Source: Alkalibaculum sporogenes
Lineage (GTDB): Bacteria > Bacillota > Clostridia > Eubacteriales > Alkalibacteraceae
Reading direction: 5' to 3'
DNA length: 64,000 bases
NCBI RefSeq assembly: GCF_009362815.1
Contig: NZ_WHNX01000001.1
Span: 163,952-227,951 of the forward strand
How positions within the stretch are numbered: position 1 is the stretch's first letter; every line of letters starts with the position of its first letter. The notes below the pieces were generated by a model. That model ran no database searches. It was not told where the DNA came from and saw only the letters and a program-made list of their open reading frames with translations. Shown in pieces: positions 36,499-45,637 of this stretch. Position numbers and translations under genes: made by a program.

Positions 36499-36527
36499 TT
36501 GACAAAACAATATACAAGTTATAGTAT
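36499..36527 (+). promoter_or_regulatory. Likely sigma-A promoter of a URO-D gene
   Basis: TTGACA (36499-36504), 17 bp, then TAGTAT (36522-36527), 64 bp before the URO-D start at 36591. The -35 is perfect; the -10 is weak. Confidence 0.45.
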
Positions 36528-36590
36528 AACATTAAGTGACCACGGTTACTGGACAAAGATGATAACTAATTATAAAAGGATGGTGATGTT

Positions 36591-37754
36591 ATGTCAAAAG
36601 AGCAATTGTATCAAGAAAGAGTAAAACGTATTGTAACTACCGTTAATCATGAGCAACCGGATCGTGTGCCAATTTTGTCAACCTATGGGACATGGGCTAT
36701 TTCTTATGCAAATAGCACTGTGCAAGAAATAGCTGATAATCCTGAGAAGGAGATTGAAGTATTTAGCAAACCTCACGAAGATATTTATTCCGATGCAACG
36801 TATACAAATGGAATGGCTTTTGATGCAAGAAGTGCTGAGATCATAGGTAGTAAAAGTCATTTTATTTCAGAAGATGGACAGACTGTACAACATAAAGAAA
36901 TTACACCTATGGAAGTGTCTGATTATCCTGAGTTAATTAGCAATCCAATGGAATTTATATTTAATAAGATGTTACCACGAAAGGCTGCAAATTTAAATAA
37001 GACTCCAGACGAAAATTATAAAGCAATTAAAGAATTGCTAGAACACTGGAAAGTGAAGAGCGGAGTTCAAGGAAGATTACTAAATGAATTGAAAGTGAAG
37101 CATGGTTTACCTGTTATTACAGGTAGTTTTGCTTATCCAGCTATGGATATGGTTTTTGATTATTTAAGAGGTTTTAAAGGAATATCCATGGATTTAAGAA
37201 GAAATCCTGAACAATTATTAGCAGGAATTAGCGCTCTTGAAGAATATTCATTTGATCTAATGGGTTTGCCAGAGAATACAAAAGTAGAGCCATTCCCATT
37301 CTATGCGACTATGTTTCATTTGCCCACTTTTATTAGTGCAAAGCAGTTTGAGAAGTTCTTTTTACCCACCTACGATAAAATGCTTAAAAGAATTTATCAA
37401 AGTGGCGGTAAGATTATTATGTTTTTGGAAGGAAGATGGGAAGATAAGTATGATTGGTTAAATAGCCTCCCTAAAAACTTTGCACTTGGAATAATTGAAG
37501 GTGATGACGTTTTCGAAGCAAAGAAAAAAGTTGGTGACAATATAACAATTGTTGGTGGTATGCCTATGGAACTTCTAAAATTAGGAAGTAAGGATCGATG
37601 TGTAGATTATGCAAAAAAAGTAGTGGATGAATGTGCTCCTGGTGGAGGCTATATCTTTGCGTCAAGCAGGGAATTCTTATCAAAAGGTGATGTGAATGTT
37701 GAAAATTTAATAGCAGTGAACGAGTATGTTCATAATTATGCCGTATATAAATAG
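36591..37754 (+). CDS. URO-D superfamily protein, probable methyltransferase-like, with altered metal site
   Basis: 387 residues; GGATGGTGATGTT precedes ATG 36591. NHEQPDRVPIL is the usual N-terminal block of URO-D superfamily members. The region that carries the zinc HxC in MtaA-type methyltransferases reads KIIMFLEGRWEDKYDW, so histidine and cysteine are both lost, as in the 13295-14671 protein (FLEGDW). The two proteins share further blocks (DYLRGFKGISMDLRRNPEQLLAGI compared with DFYRGFSKIPLDMRRQPEKLL) and define one subfamily. Substrate unknown. It is followed at 13 bp by a short reading frame and then by a terminator. Methyl transfer is inferred from family and context only. Confidence 0.75.
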   Translation: MSKEQLYQERVKRIVTTVNHEQPDRVPILSTYGTWAISYANSTVQEIADNPEKEIEVFSKPHEDIYSDATYTNGMAFDARSAEIIGSKSHFISEDGQTVQHKEITPMEVSDYPELISNPMEFIFNKMLPRKAANLNKTPDENYKAIKELLEHWKVKSGVQGRLLNELKVKHGLPVITGSFAYPAMDMVFDYLRGFKGISMDLRRNPEQLLAGISALEEYSFDLMGLPENTKVEPFPFYATMFHLPTFISAKQFEKFFLPTYDKMLKRIYQSGGKIIMFLEGRWEDKYDWLNSLPKNFALGIIEGDDVFEAKKKVGDNITIVGGMPMELLKLGSKDRCVDYAKKVVDECAPGGGYIFASSREFLSKGDVNVENLIAVNEYVHNYAVYK

Positions 37755-37766
37755 GGGGATTAGATT

Positions 37767-37898
37767 ATGGAAGATAATAGAACAATATTAGATTTACTCG
37801 AAAAACTTCAAGCTGAAGAGTTTGATTTCTTACCACCTGATGAGAATGTTAGAAATGGTTTTATGACATTTATTAAATTTATTATACTTGCTTCGTAA
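37767..37898 (+). CDS. Short reading frame behind a URO-D gene
   Basis: ATG 37767 has a good ribosome site (AGGGGGA, 37753-37759) and opens 43 codons (MEDNRTILDLLEKLQAEEFD, then LPPDENVRNGF and a hydrophobic end FIKFIILAS). It is either a genuine small protein co-transcribed with the URO-D gene or the start of a gene cut off by a deletion. Family unknown. Confidence 0.4.
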   Translation: MEDNRTILDLLEKLQAEEFDFLPPDENVRNGFMTFIKFIILAS

Positions 37899-37923
37899 TC
37901 GTGGTATATATTATATAAAAAGA

Positions 37924-37970
37924 AAGCACATAAAATGACGTGTTAATTATACACGTCTTTTCATGTGCTT
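37924..37970. terminator. Bidirectional rho-independent terminator
   Basis: AAGCACAT...GACGTGT pairs with ACACGTC...ATGTGCTT, with A and T runs inside the stem. It lies between the URO-D operon and the convergent metF gene and can serve both. Confidence 0.75.
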
Positions 37971-38018
37971 ATTTCACTCTTAGCCTGTTACTATGCAAAA
38001 ATTCTGAACAAAATTACT

Positions 38019-38900
38019 TTATATTTGGGCAAGTTTAAGAATGTCAGGAACCTTAGATTCCCAGCCTAATGCCATAATATGTACACCTTGACAGTACTCC
38101 TTACATTCTCTAATTATACGTGCAGATATCTCAACGCCAGTAATACCAGCCTTGGTTTTTTCTTTGTCTTTTTTCAATTCGTCAATCATATCTTGTGGAA
38201 CAGTTATGCCGGCAACATTGTCGTTCATAAACCTTGCCATACCTGCGTTTTTTGGAATTACGATTCCAAGCATTACTGGCACTCCAAACTGTTTGGCTTT
38301 TTCCATAAACCTCATAAATTTTTCAGGTTCATAAACTGCCTGAGTTTGAAAATATTCTGCTCCCGCTTTTACTTTTGCTTCCATTTTTGCTAACTGGACA
38401 TCGACTGAATCACTGCAGGCTGATACAACAGCTCCCTTGGCAAATTTAGGAGGTTCTCCATCGAGGGGATTTCCAGCTAAATCAAATCCTTGTTCAAGTG
38501 TTTTAACCATATGGATTAACGATACGGAATCCAAATCGAAAACAGGTTTTGATTGTGGATTGTCGCCAAGTGTGGTGTGGTCACCAGTTAAAAGTAACAA
38601 ATTTTCAATGCCGAAAAGTGCAGCACTCAAAATATCTGACTGTAAGGCAATACGGTTTCGATCCCTGCAAGTTAATTGAAATATGGGGGTTAAACCTTCA
38701 TCTTTAAAAGCTTTGCATGTTGCCAAGGAACCGAGGCGCATGACAGATGACTGGTTATCTGTCACATTAACGGCGGTAACATTATCTTTTAAGTAGGTGT
38801 TCACTTCATCCATTAAATGCTCAATATGAAACCCTTTTGGGGGACCTACTTCTGCAGTGATTGGAAACTCACCACGTTGAAATAACTCGGTAATTTTCAT
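38019..38900 (-). CDS. metF: Methylenetetrahydrofolate reductase, MetF subunit
   Basis: 293 residues, TIM-barrel flavoprotein. Family marks in order: FPITAEVGPPKGFHIEHL at the start, VTDNQSSVMRLGSLA, LTCRDRNRIALQSDILSAAL (the R-D-x-N block), NLLLLTGDHTTLGD (flavin and folate site), GAVVSACSD, EYFQTQAVYEPEKFMRFME and VPVMLGIVIPKNAGMARFM. It reduces methylene-THF to methyl-THF or runs in reverse during methyl-group oxidation. At 293 residues it has no C-terminal SAM-binding domain, as usual in bacteria. AAGGAG precedes ATG 38900. It is the last gene of the rnfC2-metV-metF operon. Confidence 0.92.
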   Translation of the reverse strand: MKITELFQRGEFPITAEVGPPKGFHIEHLMDEVNTYLKDNVTAVNVTDNQSSVMRLGSLATCKAFKDEGLTPIFQLTCRDRNRIALQSDILSAALFGIENLLLLTGDHTTLGDNPQSKPVFDLDSVSLIHMVKTLEQGFDLAGNPLDGEPPKFAKGAVVSACSDSVDVQLAKMEAKVKAGAEYFQTQAVYEPEKFMRFMEKAKQFGVPVMLGIVIPKNAGMARFMNDNVAGITVPQDMIDELKKDKEKTKAGITGVEISARIIRECKEYCQGVHIMALGWESKVPDILKLAQI

Positions 38901-38975
38901 TTTTAATCGCTCCTTCTTATAAAAAAGTTTTATCTAATACATAGAAATATAGTCGCCATTACTAAGTTATAACGG

Positions 38976-39590
38976 CTATTCTACATAAGGATTTCCATAA
39001 TTGCGAATTTTCGTGGGATATTTTAATGTATCCAGCTTTTTCAGCTTCTCAAGTTTTATGTATATTCGTTCCCATCCGCAATCCATATCTTTGTCGACTT
39101 CACATTTACCATTTTTTGAGCCACCGCATTGTCCATTAATTAAGCTTTTTGAGCATGCGGTAATTGGACAGACTCCACCTGTGTAATTTAAGTAACATTC
39201 TCCGCACTGACCGCAATCGAATTCTAGCGGAGTGACTCCCTGAAATCCTGGTAAAGGATAAGTATCACAAGCAGAATACACTTCTATATCTTCTAAATAT
39301 TTTGCGACGGTTTGTACTCCAACACCGCAAGAAAATACCAGTACCGTGTCAGCTTCCTTGATCTTATCCAAGTATTTTTTAAGTTGCAAGCTCAGATTAT
39401 CTGGATTGCATATGTAATCTCTTGTAATTACTGCGGACACGTTCCCGTTGGACGACAGTTCATTTTGCATTTCAATAGCTTCATGTTCAGGGAAATAAAC
39501 TTCTTTGCATCCATGACAGTTTATGATAATGGTTTTCCCTTTTACAAGGGGAGCAATCGCATCTTTTGATTTTAGTTGGGTAATCAACAT
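38976..39590 (-). CDS. metV: MetV-type zinc/Fe-S partner of methylenetetrahydrofolate reductase
   Basis: 204 residues. The N-terminal half has a Rossmann-like pattern (TIIINCHGCKEVYFPE, VLVFSCGVGVQTVAKYLED, VYSACDTYPLPGF). The C-terminal half is cysteine-rich: FDCGQCGECYLNYTGGVCP, ACSKSLINGQCGGSKNGKCE and DKDMDCGWERIY. This is the MetV (methylene-THF reductase C-terminal) domain that binds zinc or Fe-S and pairs with MetF in acetogens. It starts one base after the rnfC2 stop, with the ribosome site inside the end of rnfC2, so the two are translationally coupled. Its C-terminal half is nearly repeated in the N-terminal part of RnfC2. Confidence 0.9.
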   Translation of the reverse strand: MLITQLKSKDAIAPLVKGKTIIINCHGCKEVYFPEHEAIEMQNELSSNGNVSAVITRDYICNPDNLSLQLKKYLDKIKEADTVLVFSCGVGVQTVAKYLEDIEVYSACDTYPLPGFQGVTPLEFDCGQCGECYLNYTGGVCPITACSKSLINGQCGGSKNGKCEVDKDMDCGWERIYIKLEKLKKLDTLKYPTKIRNYGNPYVE

Positions 39591-39591
39591 A

Positions 39592-41562
39592 TCATTTACC
39601 CTCCCTTATGGCTTTTTTTCCGACTTTTATATAATCTATAATCGGAATTTTTGATGAACAAATGCTTACGCAGCATCTACATTCCATACAATCCATTATA
39701 TTTTTCACTTTCATGCCTTCCCAATCCTCTGCTTCTGCGTATTTTGGATAATACAACGGTTGAAGTTCCATTGGACAAACGTCGGTACAACGACCGCACT
39801 TGATGCATGATGCCGGTTCTGTTTCAATCGTCTCCACAGCAATGATTCCATTGGTGCCTTTTATTACCGGCACATATAGGTTTCCAAGTTCGAAGCCCAT
39901 CATAGGCCCACCCATTTTAATAGTGACATCATCACCACTCACACCACCGCAATAGTCGATAATTTCTTTAACAGGGGTTCCAATTTTCACGATGTAATTA
40001 CCAGGCTTGTTCATTCTTTCACCAGTTATTGTTACAACACGCTCAATTAGTGGCATACCTGTTTTGATCGCATCGGACACGGCTTTGACGGTACTGATAT
40101 TACTTACTACTGCACCTACGTCAAGTGGCAAACCTCCTCGCGGTACTTCTCGTCCCAAAACCCGTCTTATCAGCATCTTTTCCGCACCTTGCGGGTACTT
40201 TGTTTTTGCAACCACCACATCGATATTGGCTAAATCTGATGTCTTTGATTGTAATAATTCTATGGCATCAGGTTTATTGTCTTCAATGGCAATAATACCT
40301 TTTTCTGCCCCTGATGCTTTGAGTAGTGCTTTCAAGCCAAAGATTACATCATCCGCATATTCTACCATGACTCGATGGTCCGCTGTAAGTAGTGGCTCAC
40401 ATTCACAGCCGTTGAGCAGAATAGTTTCGATTGGTTTTGGTGCTTTGAGTTTAACAGAGGTTGGAAATCCAGCGCCTCCCATTCCAACGATTCCTTTTTC
40501 ACGGACAATGTCGATAATTTCTTCCGGGGTAAGGCTTTCTAAGTCTCCGGCTGGTTGGACGGATTCGTGCACAGTGTTTTTTCCGTCAGATTGAATGACG
40601 ATAGATAAGACATCAGTGCCAGAAACAGGATGTAAGCGTGGTTCAACTGCTACTACTGTACCGCTGATACTGGCATGTATTGGACTACTGATAAAGCCTT
40701 TTGCTTCACCGATTTTTTGACCGACCTTTACTTGTTGACCAACTTCCACAATTGGGTCTGCTGGCGCACCTGCGTGCTGAGATAGTGAAATCACGACAGT
40801 AAGAGGATCTGGGAAATGCACTAGAGACAGATGTTCGCTGAACTCTTTATGCTCTGAGGGATGAATTCCTCCATAGTAGCCATCAAATCGCTCCTCACGG
40901 ACTGATTTGACATATTCGTTAATGAACTTGAAGTTTACTTTTGAATAATCGCGAATTTGCATAGATAGGTCTAAAAGATTTTCTATCCGCCCTTGCTTTT
41001 CCATTCTTTGATAGATTTGTTGCCATCCGCAATCCATATCTTTGTCTACTTCACATTTACCGTTTTTTGCGCCACCACACTGTCCATTGACCAAACTTTT
41101 CGAACAGTCAATAATCGGACAGATACCACCTGTAAGGTTTAAATAACATTGACCGCATGCATCACAACGAGTCGTTGTTAATGCCATTCCGTGATGCCCC
41201 CTATAGGCAATCGAATCGCTGGCAGCGTAAACTGGATTATCCATTAAATCTGCAACTGTTTGAATACCTAAGCCGCAGGAAATGACAAACACATCTTTCG
41301 CTTCTGCTGGCAATAAAGACTGAAGCATTTTCGATGTTGTTGTTGTGTTACACAAAAAATCGATTTTTGCTCTACCAACGAGAGTTTTACCCTGTTCACT
41401 GGCGATTTCCTCAAAATGGCTGCATTCAGGTTCGTCACCAATTTCAAATTCCTTGAAACATTTGTTACAAGCAACAACAAACAGGTTGTCCTTATCCTCA
41501 AGAAATGGGGCCAACTCTTCCTTTCTTTTTAACTTAAATTTGGTATAATCAACCAATTCCAA
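39592..41562 (-). CDS. rnfC2: RnfC2-like electron-transfer subunit with N-terminal MetV domain
   Basis: 656 residues in three parts. Residues 1-215 are a MetV-like module (CNKCFKEFEIGDEPEC, VISCGLGIQTVADLMDN, CDACGQCYLNLTGGICP, QCGGAKNGKCEVDKDMDCGW). Residues about 240-560 match RnfC/NuoF: LSQHAGAPADPIVEVGQQVK, GMGGAGFPTSVK (NADH and FMN glycine loop), LLNGCECEPLLTADHRVM, PQGAEKMLIRRVLGREVPRG and the MGGPMMG loop. The C-terminus has two 4Fe-4S motifs, CIKCGRCTDVCP and CMECRCCVSIC. In Acetobacterium-type acetogens RnfC2 with MetV and MetF forms the methylene-THF reductase that takes electrons from NADH. The same role is expected here. It is the first gene of the operon; the 41563-41917 interval upstream is AT-rich and likely holds its promoter. 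Confidence 0.88.
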   Translation of the reverse strand: MELVDYTKFKLKRKEELAPFLEDKDNLFVVACNKCFKEFEIGDEPECSHFEEIASEQGKTLVGRAKIDFLCNTTTTSKMLQSLLPAEAKDVFVISCGLGIQTVADLMDNPVYAASDSIAYRGHHGMALTTTRCDACGQCYLNLTGGICPIIDCSKSLVNGQCGGAKNGKCEVDKDMDCGWQQIYQRMEKQGRIENLLDLSMQIRDYSKVNFKFINEYVKSVREERFDGYYGGIHPSEHKEFSEHLSLVHFPDPLTVVISLSQHAGAPADPIVEVGQQVKVGQKIGEAKGFISSPIHASISGTVVAVEPRLHPVSGTDVLSIVIQSDGKNTVHESVQPAGDLESLTPEEIIDIVREKGIVGMGGAGFPTSVKLKAPKPIETILLNGCECEPLLTADHRVMVEYADDVIFGLKALLKASGAEKGIIAIEDNKPDAIELLQSKTSDLANIDVVVAKTKYPQGAEKMLIRRVLGREVPRGGLPLDVGAVVSNISTVKAVSDAIKTGMPLIERVVTITGERMNKPGNYIVKIGTPVKEIIDYCGGVSGDDVTIKMGGPMMGFELGNLYVPVIKGTNGIIAVETIETEPASCIKCGRCTDVCPMELQPLYYPKYAEAEDWEGMKVKNIMDCMECRCCVSICSSKIPIIDYIKVGKKAIREGK

Positions 41563-41917
41563 TTCCCCCCTTTAACTTAGTGCAACAAAAATCTAAATAT
41601 TTATTTTTGGAACCTATGTAATCGAGTACACAAAAAAACATATTGAAACTTATGATTGCAATAAACCTCATTAAATTTTATCATAATACTCTGTTAATTT
41701 CCATAAAGTTTGTTTTTATTTTATCATTAAGATAAAGAATACTTAGAAATGGGGAATCTTTCTGCTTTATTTGAGAGGGAGAAAAACAAAAAAATGGTAG
41801 ATAATCTATGTTATAAGTCAAAAGACTTTTTTAGTTGTAAAATAATCATTTCATCATTTATAATTAAGGAGATAATATTTGATTATATTATAATACTGAA
41901 CATGGGGGAGCAATTTA

Positions 41918-42514
41918 ATGGAGATATATAATTTTTCAAAGGAAGCAATTACATCAGTAGAGGAACTTAGAGAAATTGTAGGGGTTCCTCATGAGTTAAT
42001 AATAAAAAAGAGCATTTCTTTTATAGATGATCACTGCAAAAGATTTATATCTATGTCGCCTCTTTTGTTTCTATCTACATCTAATTCAGAAGGGAAATGT
42101 ATTGTTTCACCACGTGGCGATTCACAAAATTTAGTTAAGATTCTAAATAAACAACAGCTAGTTATTCCTGATCGTTCTGGTAACAGGCGATTAGATTCTA
42201 TGATAAATATCTTATCTAATCAATATGTTGGTCTAATATTTATTATCCCAGGTTTAGAAGGAGTACTGCGTATTAATGGACGGGGAACGATTATTAAAGA
42301 TAAAGAAATATTAAATGACATGAGTTTGAAAGGCAAATCTCCATTTCTCGGCATAGGTGTGGATGTGGAAGAATGCTTTGTCCACTGTCCAAGGGCATTA
42401 AAAGAGTCGAAAATCTGGAGCTCAGAGACTTGGCAAAACCCAGAGAATCTACCATCCATAATGGACATGTTTCATAGTCATTTGAAGATCAACGGTGTGG
42501 AATTGGATGAATAA
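41918..42514 (+). CDS. Pyridoxamine 5'-phosphate oxidase-like flavoprotein
   Basis: 198 residues; GGGGGAG lies ahead of ATG 41918. The split-barrel FMN-binding pattern is clear: ELREIVGVPHELIIKKSISF, FIDDHCKRFISMSPLLFLST, CIVSPRGDSQNLVKIL, VIPDRSGNRRLDSMINIL and YVGLIFIIPGLEGVLRING. This order fits the MSMEG_1061-type pyridoxamine-oxidase-like family, whose members act on FMN or F420 and unknown substrates. The C-terminus (VEECFVHCPRALKESKIW) is also typical. It is a single gene with a terminator directly behind. It is not the vitamin B6 biosynthetic PdxH on sequence grounds, because the PdxH signature is lacking. Confidence 0.82.
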   Translation: MEIYNFSKEAITSVEELREIVGVPHELIIKKSISFIDDHCKRFISMSPLLFLSTSNSEGKCIVSPRGDSQNLVKILNKQQLVIPDRSGNRRLDSMINILSNQYVGLIFIIPGLEGVLRINGRGTIIKDKEILNDMSLKGKSPFLGIGVDVEECFVHCPRALKESKIWSSETWQNPENLPSIMDMFHSHLKINGVELDE

Positions 42515-42524
42515 TACAAAATAG

Positions 42525-42555
42525 AAAAAAAGTATACGATTAGATATACTTTTTT
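42525..42555. terminator. Bidirectional rho-independent terminator
   Basis: AAAAAAAGTATA (42525-42536) pairs with TATACTTTTTT (42545-42555) just after the PPOX-like stop codon, before the convergent MFS gene. Confidence 0.75.
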
Positions 42556-42719
42556 AATAGAAACTCAAATTAGTATGTTAGAAGAATTAAATACAATATA
42601 ATTTTGTATCCACTAAGACACATTTCGTAGATTGCTAAGGTGAAATTCAAGTAATTGATATTACTTGTTCCTATTGTATAGAGCATAGATTTTTGTATAC
42701 ATTTACAAATACAAAGTAA

Positions 42720-43895
42720 TTACTCTATTAACCTCAATTTATCTTTTGCAATAATATGAGTACCAATAAGAACAATAACTGATAGAGCGAATAGTCCGAT
42801 AATTGCTATAAGGAATTTTATAATTTCGCCACCATTTCCAAACTGATTAGCTAAGGAATTGATTATCAATGGGGAAACAAACATTCCAAAACTAGAAGAT
42901 GCACCTGCCATAGCTATAGCTGTGGCACTCATAGATGGAGCAACAGAGGAAGAAACTATAAACATAATACTCGGAAACATAAGAGATAGTCCGAACCCAG
43001 CGCATGCAGTTGCAAAGAATACTGAGGGTAGATTCCCAATAATGAAAAGCGGTAACATTCCTAGGGCTCCTACAATAAAAGCGCTTGGAATAACAAAGTT
43101 TTTAAGAACTCTTTTTAAATAACCATATCCAAAACCTGTTAGAGCACCGACACCAGACATAAGAGAGTTTGCTAAACCACTTGAAGTAGCATCTCCTAGC
43201 CCGTTATTACTTATAAAAAGAGATATATTTGTTGGTAGTACGTATATTAATGTGCTAAAGCAGAAAAAAATGAAACACATAAAATAAACACTTAAGTTGA
43301 GTTTACCCTTAGGAATATGATTATCCTCTATAGGATGAATTGGAGGATCATTGGATAGGTTTTTAACGACAATAAATATAACGGGTATATACAACAAATA
43401 AACAGCATAAGAGAAGTTCCAATTTATACCTGCTAGTATACCTGCTAGTAATAATATAACCATACTTCCACCATTTACAAAGGCAGATTGTAAACCCATT
43501 AACGAACTACACTCATCATCTTTGAAATAATCTGCAATCAACGCCATGGACATTGTCGCGTTAATCCCTTGACCGATACCTATTAAAACACTTGAAAAAA
43601 GAAGTATATAGATACTGATAGTACCCATAAAAAATGCTATAGAACCTCCTATGAAAGAGCAGTAAAGTGCACTAAGAACCAAAGTTTTTTTTGATATCTT
43701 AGTAGATAAAGGACCTGATACTAGTGCAAAAATCATTCCTAAAAGCGCAGGAATTGTTAAAACCATTTGTATAATCGATTTATCAACCTCTGGAAAATGC
43801 ACTGAGATATCTGCTAGAATTGCAGAAGCTGTCATAGATGCCATTAATACAGAAGAAAATGCAAAAATAGCTATTTTAATTTTTTTCTTATCCAT
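42720..43895 (-). CDS. MFS transporter
   Basis: 391 residues from the ATG at 43895 (minus), which has GGAGTGA (43901-43907) at 5-base spacing. A longer frame from 43976 adds 27 residues without a ribosome site and is rejected. Twelve hydrophobic segments are visible, with the short basic loop LSTKISKKT after segment 2. It is a paralogue of the transporter at 11100-12272 (DISVHFPEVDKSIIQMVLTIP compared with EIQKAFPDVSAVTIQQISSIP). A divergent hairpin-rich region (43896-44273) separates it from the DUF2284 gene. Substrate unknown. Confidence 0.85.
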   Translation of the reverse strand: MDKKKIKIAIFAFSSVLMASMTASAILADISVHFPEVDKSIIQMVLTIPALLGMIFALVSGPLSTKISKKTLVLSALYCSFIGGSIAFFMGTISIYILLFSSVLIGIGQGINATMSMALIADYFKDDECSSLMGLQSAFVNGGSMVILLLAGILAGINWNFSYAVYLLYIPVIFIVVKNLSNDPPIHPIEDNHIPKGKLNLSVYFMCFIFFCFSTLIYVLPTNISLFISNNGLGDATSSGLANSLMSGVGALTGFGYGYLKRVLKNFVIPSAFIVGALGMLPLFIIGNLPSVFFATACAGFGLSLMFPSIMFIVSSSVAPSMSATAIAMAGASSSFGMFVSPLIINSLANQFGNGGEIIKFLIAIIGLFALSVIVLIGTHIIAKDKLRLIE

Positions 43896-44122
43896 CAAAT
43901 CACTCCAAAATCTAATATAATGACTATTGTTAATTAAAACATATATGAACACAGGTGTCCAAATATAGGTGCACATAAGAAAAATCTAAACTACTAGTTA
44001 AGGCAGACTATTTTAAACAAATATAAATCTACTTATAATAATACAAGATAGTTCTAATATAGTACAGTACTAAACTTATATAGTACGTGTATAAATGATT
44101 ATTCTCTTTATATTGATTATAA

Positions 44123-44165
44123 AACCTACCTCATATTGTTAACTATTAGCAATAGGAGGTAGGTT
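44123..44165. promoter_or_regulatory. Long inverted repeat between divergent genes
   Basis: AACCTACCTC (44123-44132) pairs with GAGGTAGGTT (44156-44165), and the interior has ATTG...CAAT. It lies between the minus-strand MFS gene and the plus-strand DUF2284 gene, so it stands in both upstream regions. No T-run follows on the plus strand; on the minus strand TTTTATAATC follows. It may be an operator or an attenuator. Confidence 0.4.
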
Positions 44166-44273
44166 AATGTTAATGATTTAATAAAGAAATGTTTAATTGT
44201 ACAATGAATACATTATGTATAGAATATTGTATAATAATATAAAAAAATTTTATATATGGAAAGGAGATGTAGT

Positions 44274-44810
44274 GTGATAAATACTTCAAAGCTTAACAAA
44301 GAGTTAACACAACTTCCTATTAATGAATATGTTTTCTTTAAGTCTAAGGATGTAATATTTTCTGATGAAGTACGGATGATTTGTGAGAAAAATGGATGCG
44401 GGATGTATGGTACTTCATGGGCTTGTCCTCCTGCAGTAGATAGTATTCAAAGATGTAAGGAACAATGTTTGCATTACGAGCACGCTTTTATGTTTACTAC
44501 TGCAACGGTAGTAAAAAACAGTTATGATATTCAAGGATGGATAGATGCTCGAAGAGAGCATGAAAAATTAACAGATGATGTTGCCAAGATTTTTCGATCC
44601 TATTATAACAACTGCTTAATATTATCTACCGAAGGATGTTCAGTATGTAAAGTTTGTACATATCCAAATAACCCATGTAGATTCCCTAATAGTATGTATC
44701 CAGCAACTGAAAGCTATGGAATCTTAGTAATGCAGCAAGCACAAGTTTGCAATATTAAGTATAATAATGGACCTAACACAGTAACATATTTTAGTATGAT
44801 ATTTTTTTGA
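44274..44810 (+). CDS. DUF2284 metal-binding protein
   Basis: 178 residues from GTG 44274 with AAGGAG (44261-44266) at 7-base spacing; the in-frame ATG at 44256 lies upstream of the ribosome site. The cysteine pattern is that of DUF2284: RMICEKNGCGMYGTSWACPP (three cysteines), QCLHYEHAFMFTTA, then TEGCSVCKVCTYPNNPCRFP (four cysteines) near the C-terminus. The family is assumed to bind metal or an Fe-S cluster and is common in anaerobes with corrinoid or methyl-transfer pathways. The biochemical role is not known. It is a single gene followed by a bidirectional terminator. Confidence 0.82.
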   Translation: MINTSKLNKELTQLPINEYVFFKSKDVIFSDEVRMICEKNGCGMYGTSWACPPAVDSIQRCKEQCLHYEHAFMFTTATVVKNSYDIQGWIDARREHEKLTDDVAKIFRSYYNNCLILSTEGCSVCKVCTYPNNPCRFPNSMYPATESYGILVMQQAQVCNIKYNNGPNTVTYFSMIFF

Positions 44811-44891
44811 TATTAGTGGAATACTTACATATTTTGTTAGAATTCACTATTTCATATTCGATTAGAGCTGTGTAGTGTATTCAACTAATGT

Positions 44892-44933
44892 AAGAACAAA
44901 CGCTGTTTCCCTTTTGAAACCGAGTTTGTTCTT
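44892..44933. terminator. Bidirectional rho-independent terminator
   Basis: AAGAACAAAC (44892-44901) pairs with GTTTGTTCTT (44924-44933), with an inner GTTTC...GAAAC stem (44905-44909, 44916-44920). It separates two convergent genes. Confidence 0.8.
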
Positions 44934-44986
44934 AATAAATAGTATAAGGATCTTTAATGACCTTCACCTTTGTTCCTTACTATCTT

Positions 44987-45637
44987 TTATTTGTCTAGCA
45001 ATTGAATCCCTAAATTATATACATTCTCTAGATCAACTGGAAATACTTCTTGATGACGTTTCATTCGTTGTTCAACTTTAAACATATCTGAAACATATTT
45101 TGAATAGTCACTAAATTGTAGTGTTTCTGTACTTAAGTAAGATTGGCTGTTTCCACCAAATATCATATTACATAATCTTTCATTTGAAGATAATGATTCA
45201 TCGAATTTTGTTATTTTTACGGCTTCTTCTGGCATATTCATAGTATAGACAAAAAGAGTGTTTAGTTTTTTTGAAAAAAGAGTACGATTATCTTCTTTAG
45301 TGTATACTAAATAAGGAAACCATAATCTTTCTAATAGGCATCTAAGCATACCTGTTACATCTCCAAAGTATATAGGTGAACCAATAACAACTGCATCAGC
45401 ATTAGTAAAACTTTCTAGTAATGGAGTGAGGTCGTCTGTCATGGCACATTTTCCATAACTTTTTCCATCTTTTAATTTACACGCAAAACAACTAGTACAT
45501 CCCTTATATTTTAAATCATATAAATGGATGAGTTCAGTATCTGCACCTATTGAGGCAGCACCTCTTAAGGCACTTTGTAAAAGATTTGCAGTATTCCAAT
45601 CTTTTCTTGGACTTGCATTGTAAGCAACAACTTTCAT
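44987..45637 (-). CDS. NADPH-dependent FMN reductase-like flavoprotein
   Basis: 216 residues. The N-terminus VVAYNASPRKDWNTANLLQ is the FMN-phosphate loop of the flavodoxin-like reductase family (GSPRxxGNT consensus). GCTSCFACKLKDGKSYGKC is the usual cysteine insert of iron-sulfur flavoprotein relatives, and DAVVIGSPIYFGDVTGMLRC is the flavin-cupping loop. It probably reduces flavin or quinone-like compounds. AGGAGTGATTTT lies ahead of ATG 45637. It is a single gene; no partner enzyme is close. Confidence 0.85.
   Translation of the reverse strand: MKVVAYNASPRKDWNTANLLQSALRGAASIGADTELIHLYDLKYKGCTSCFACKLKDGKSYGKCAMTDDLTPLLESFTNADAVVIGSPIYFGDVTGMLRCLLERLWFPYLVYTKEDNRTLFSKKLNTLFVYTMNMPEEAVKITKFDESLSSNERLCNMIFGGNSQSYLSTETLQFSDYSKYVSDMFKVEQRMKRHQEVFPVDLENVYNLGIQLLDK

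Noticed and set aside
40007..40594. Long open frame of 195 codons on the plus strand
   Set aside because: It lies antisense inside the well-supported rnfC2 gene and has a Ser/Pro/Ile-rich composition typical of a reverse frame; no ribosome site.
41749..41931. 60-codon frame upstream of the PPOX-like gene
   Set aside because: It overlaps the real start of that gene, lacks a ribosome site and has an AT-driven composition.
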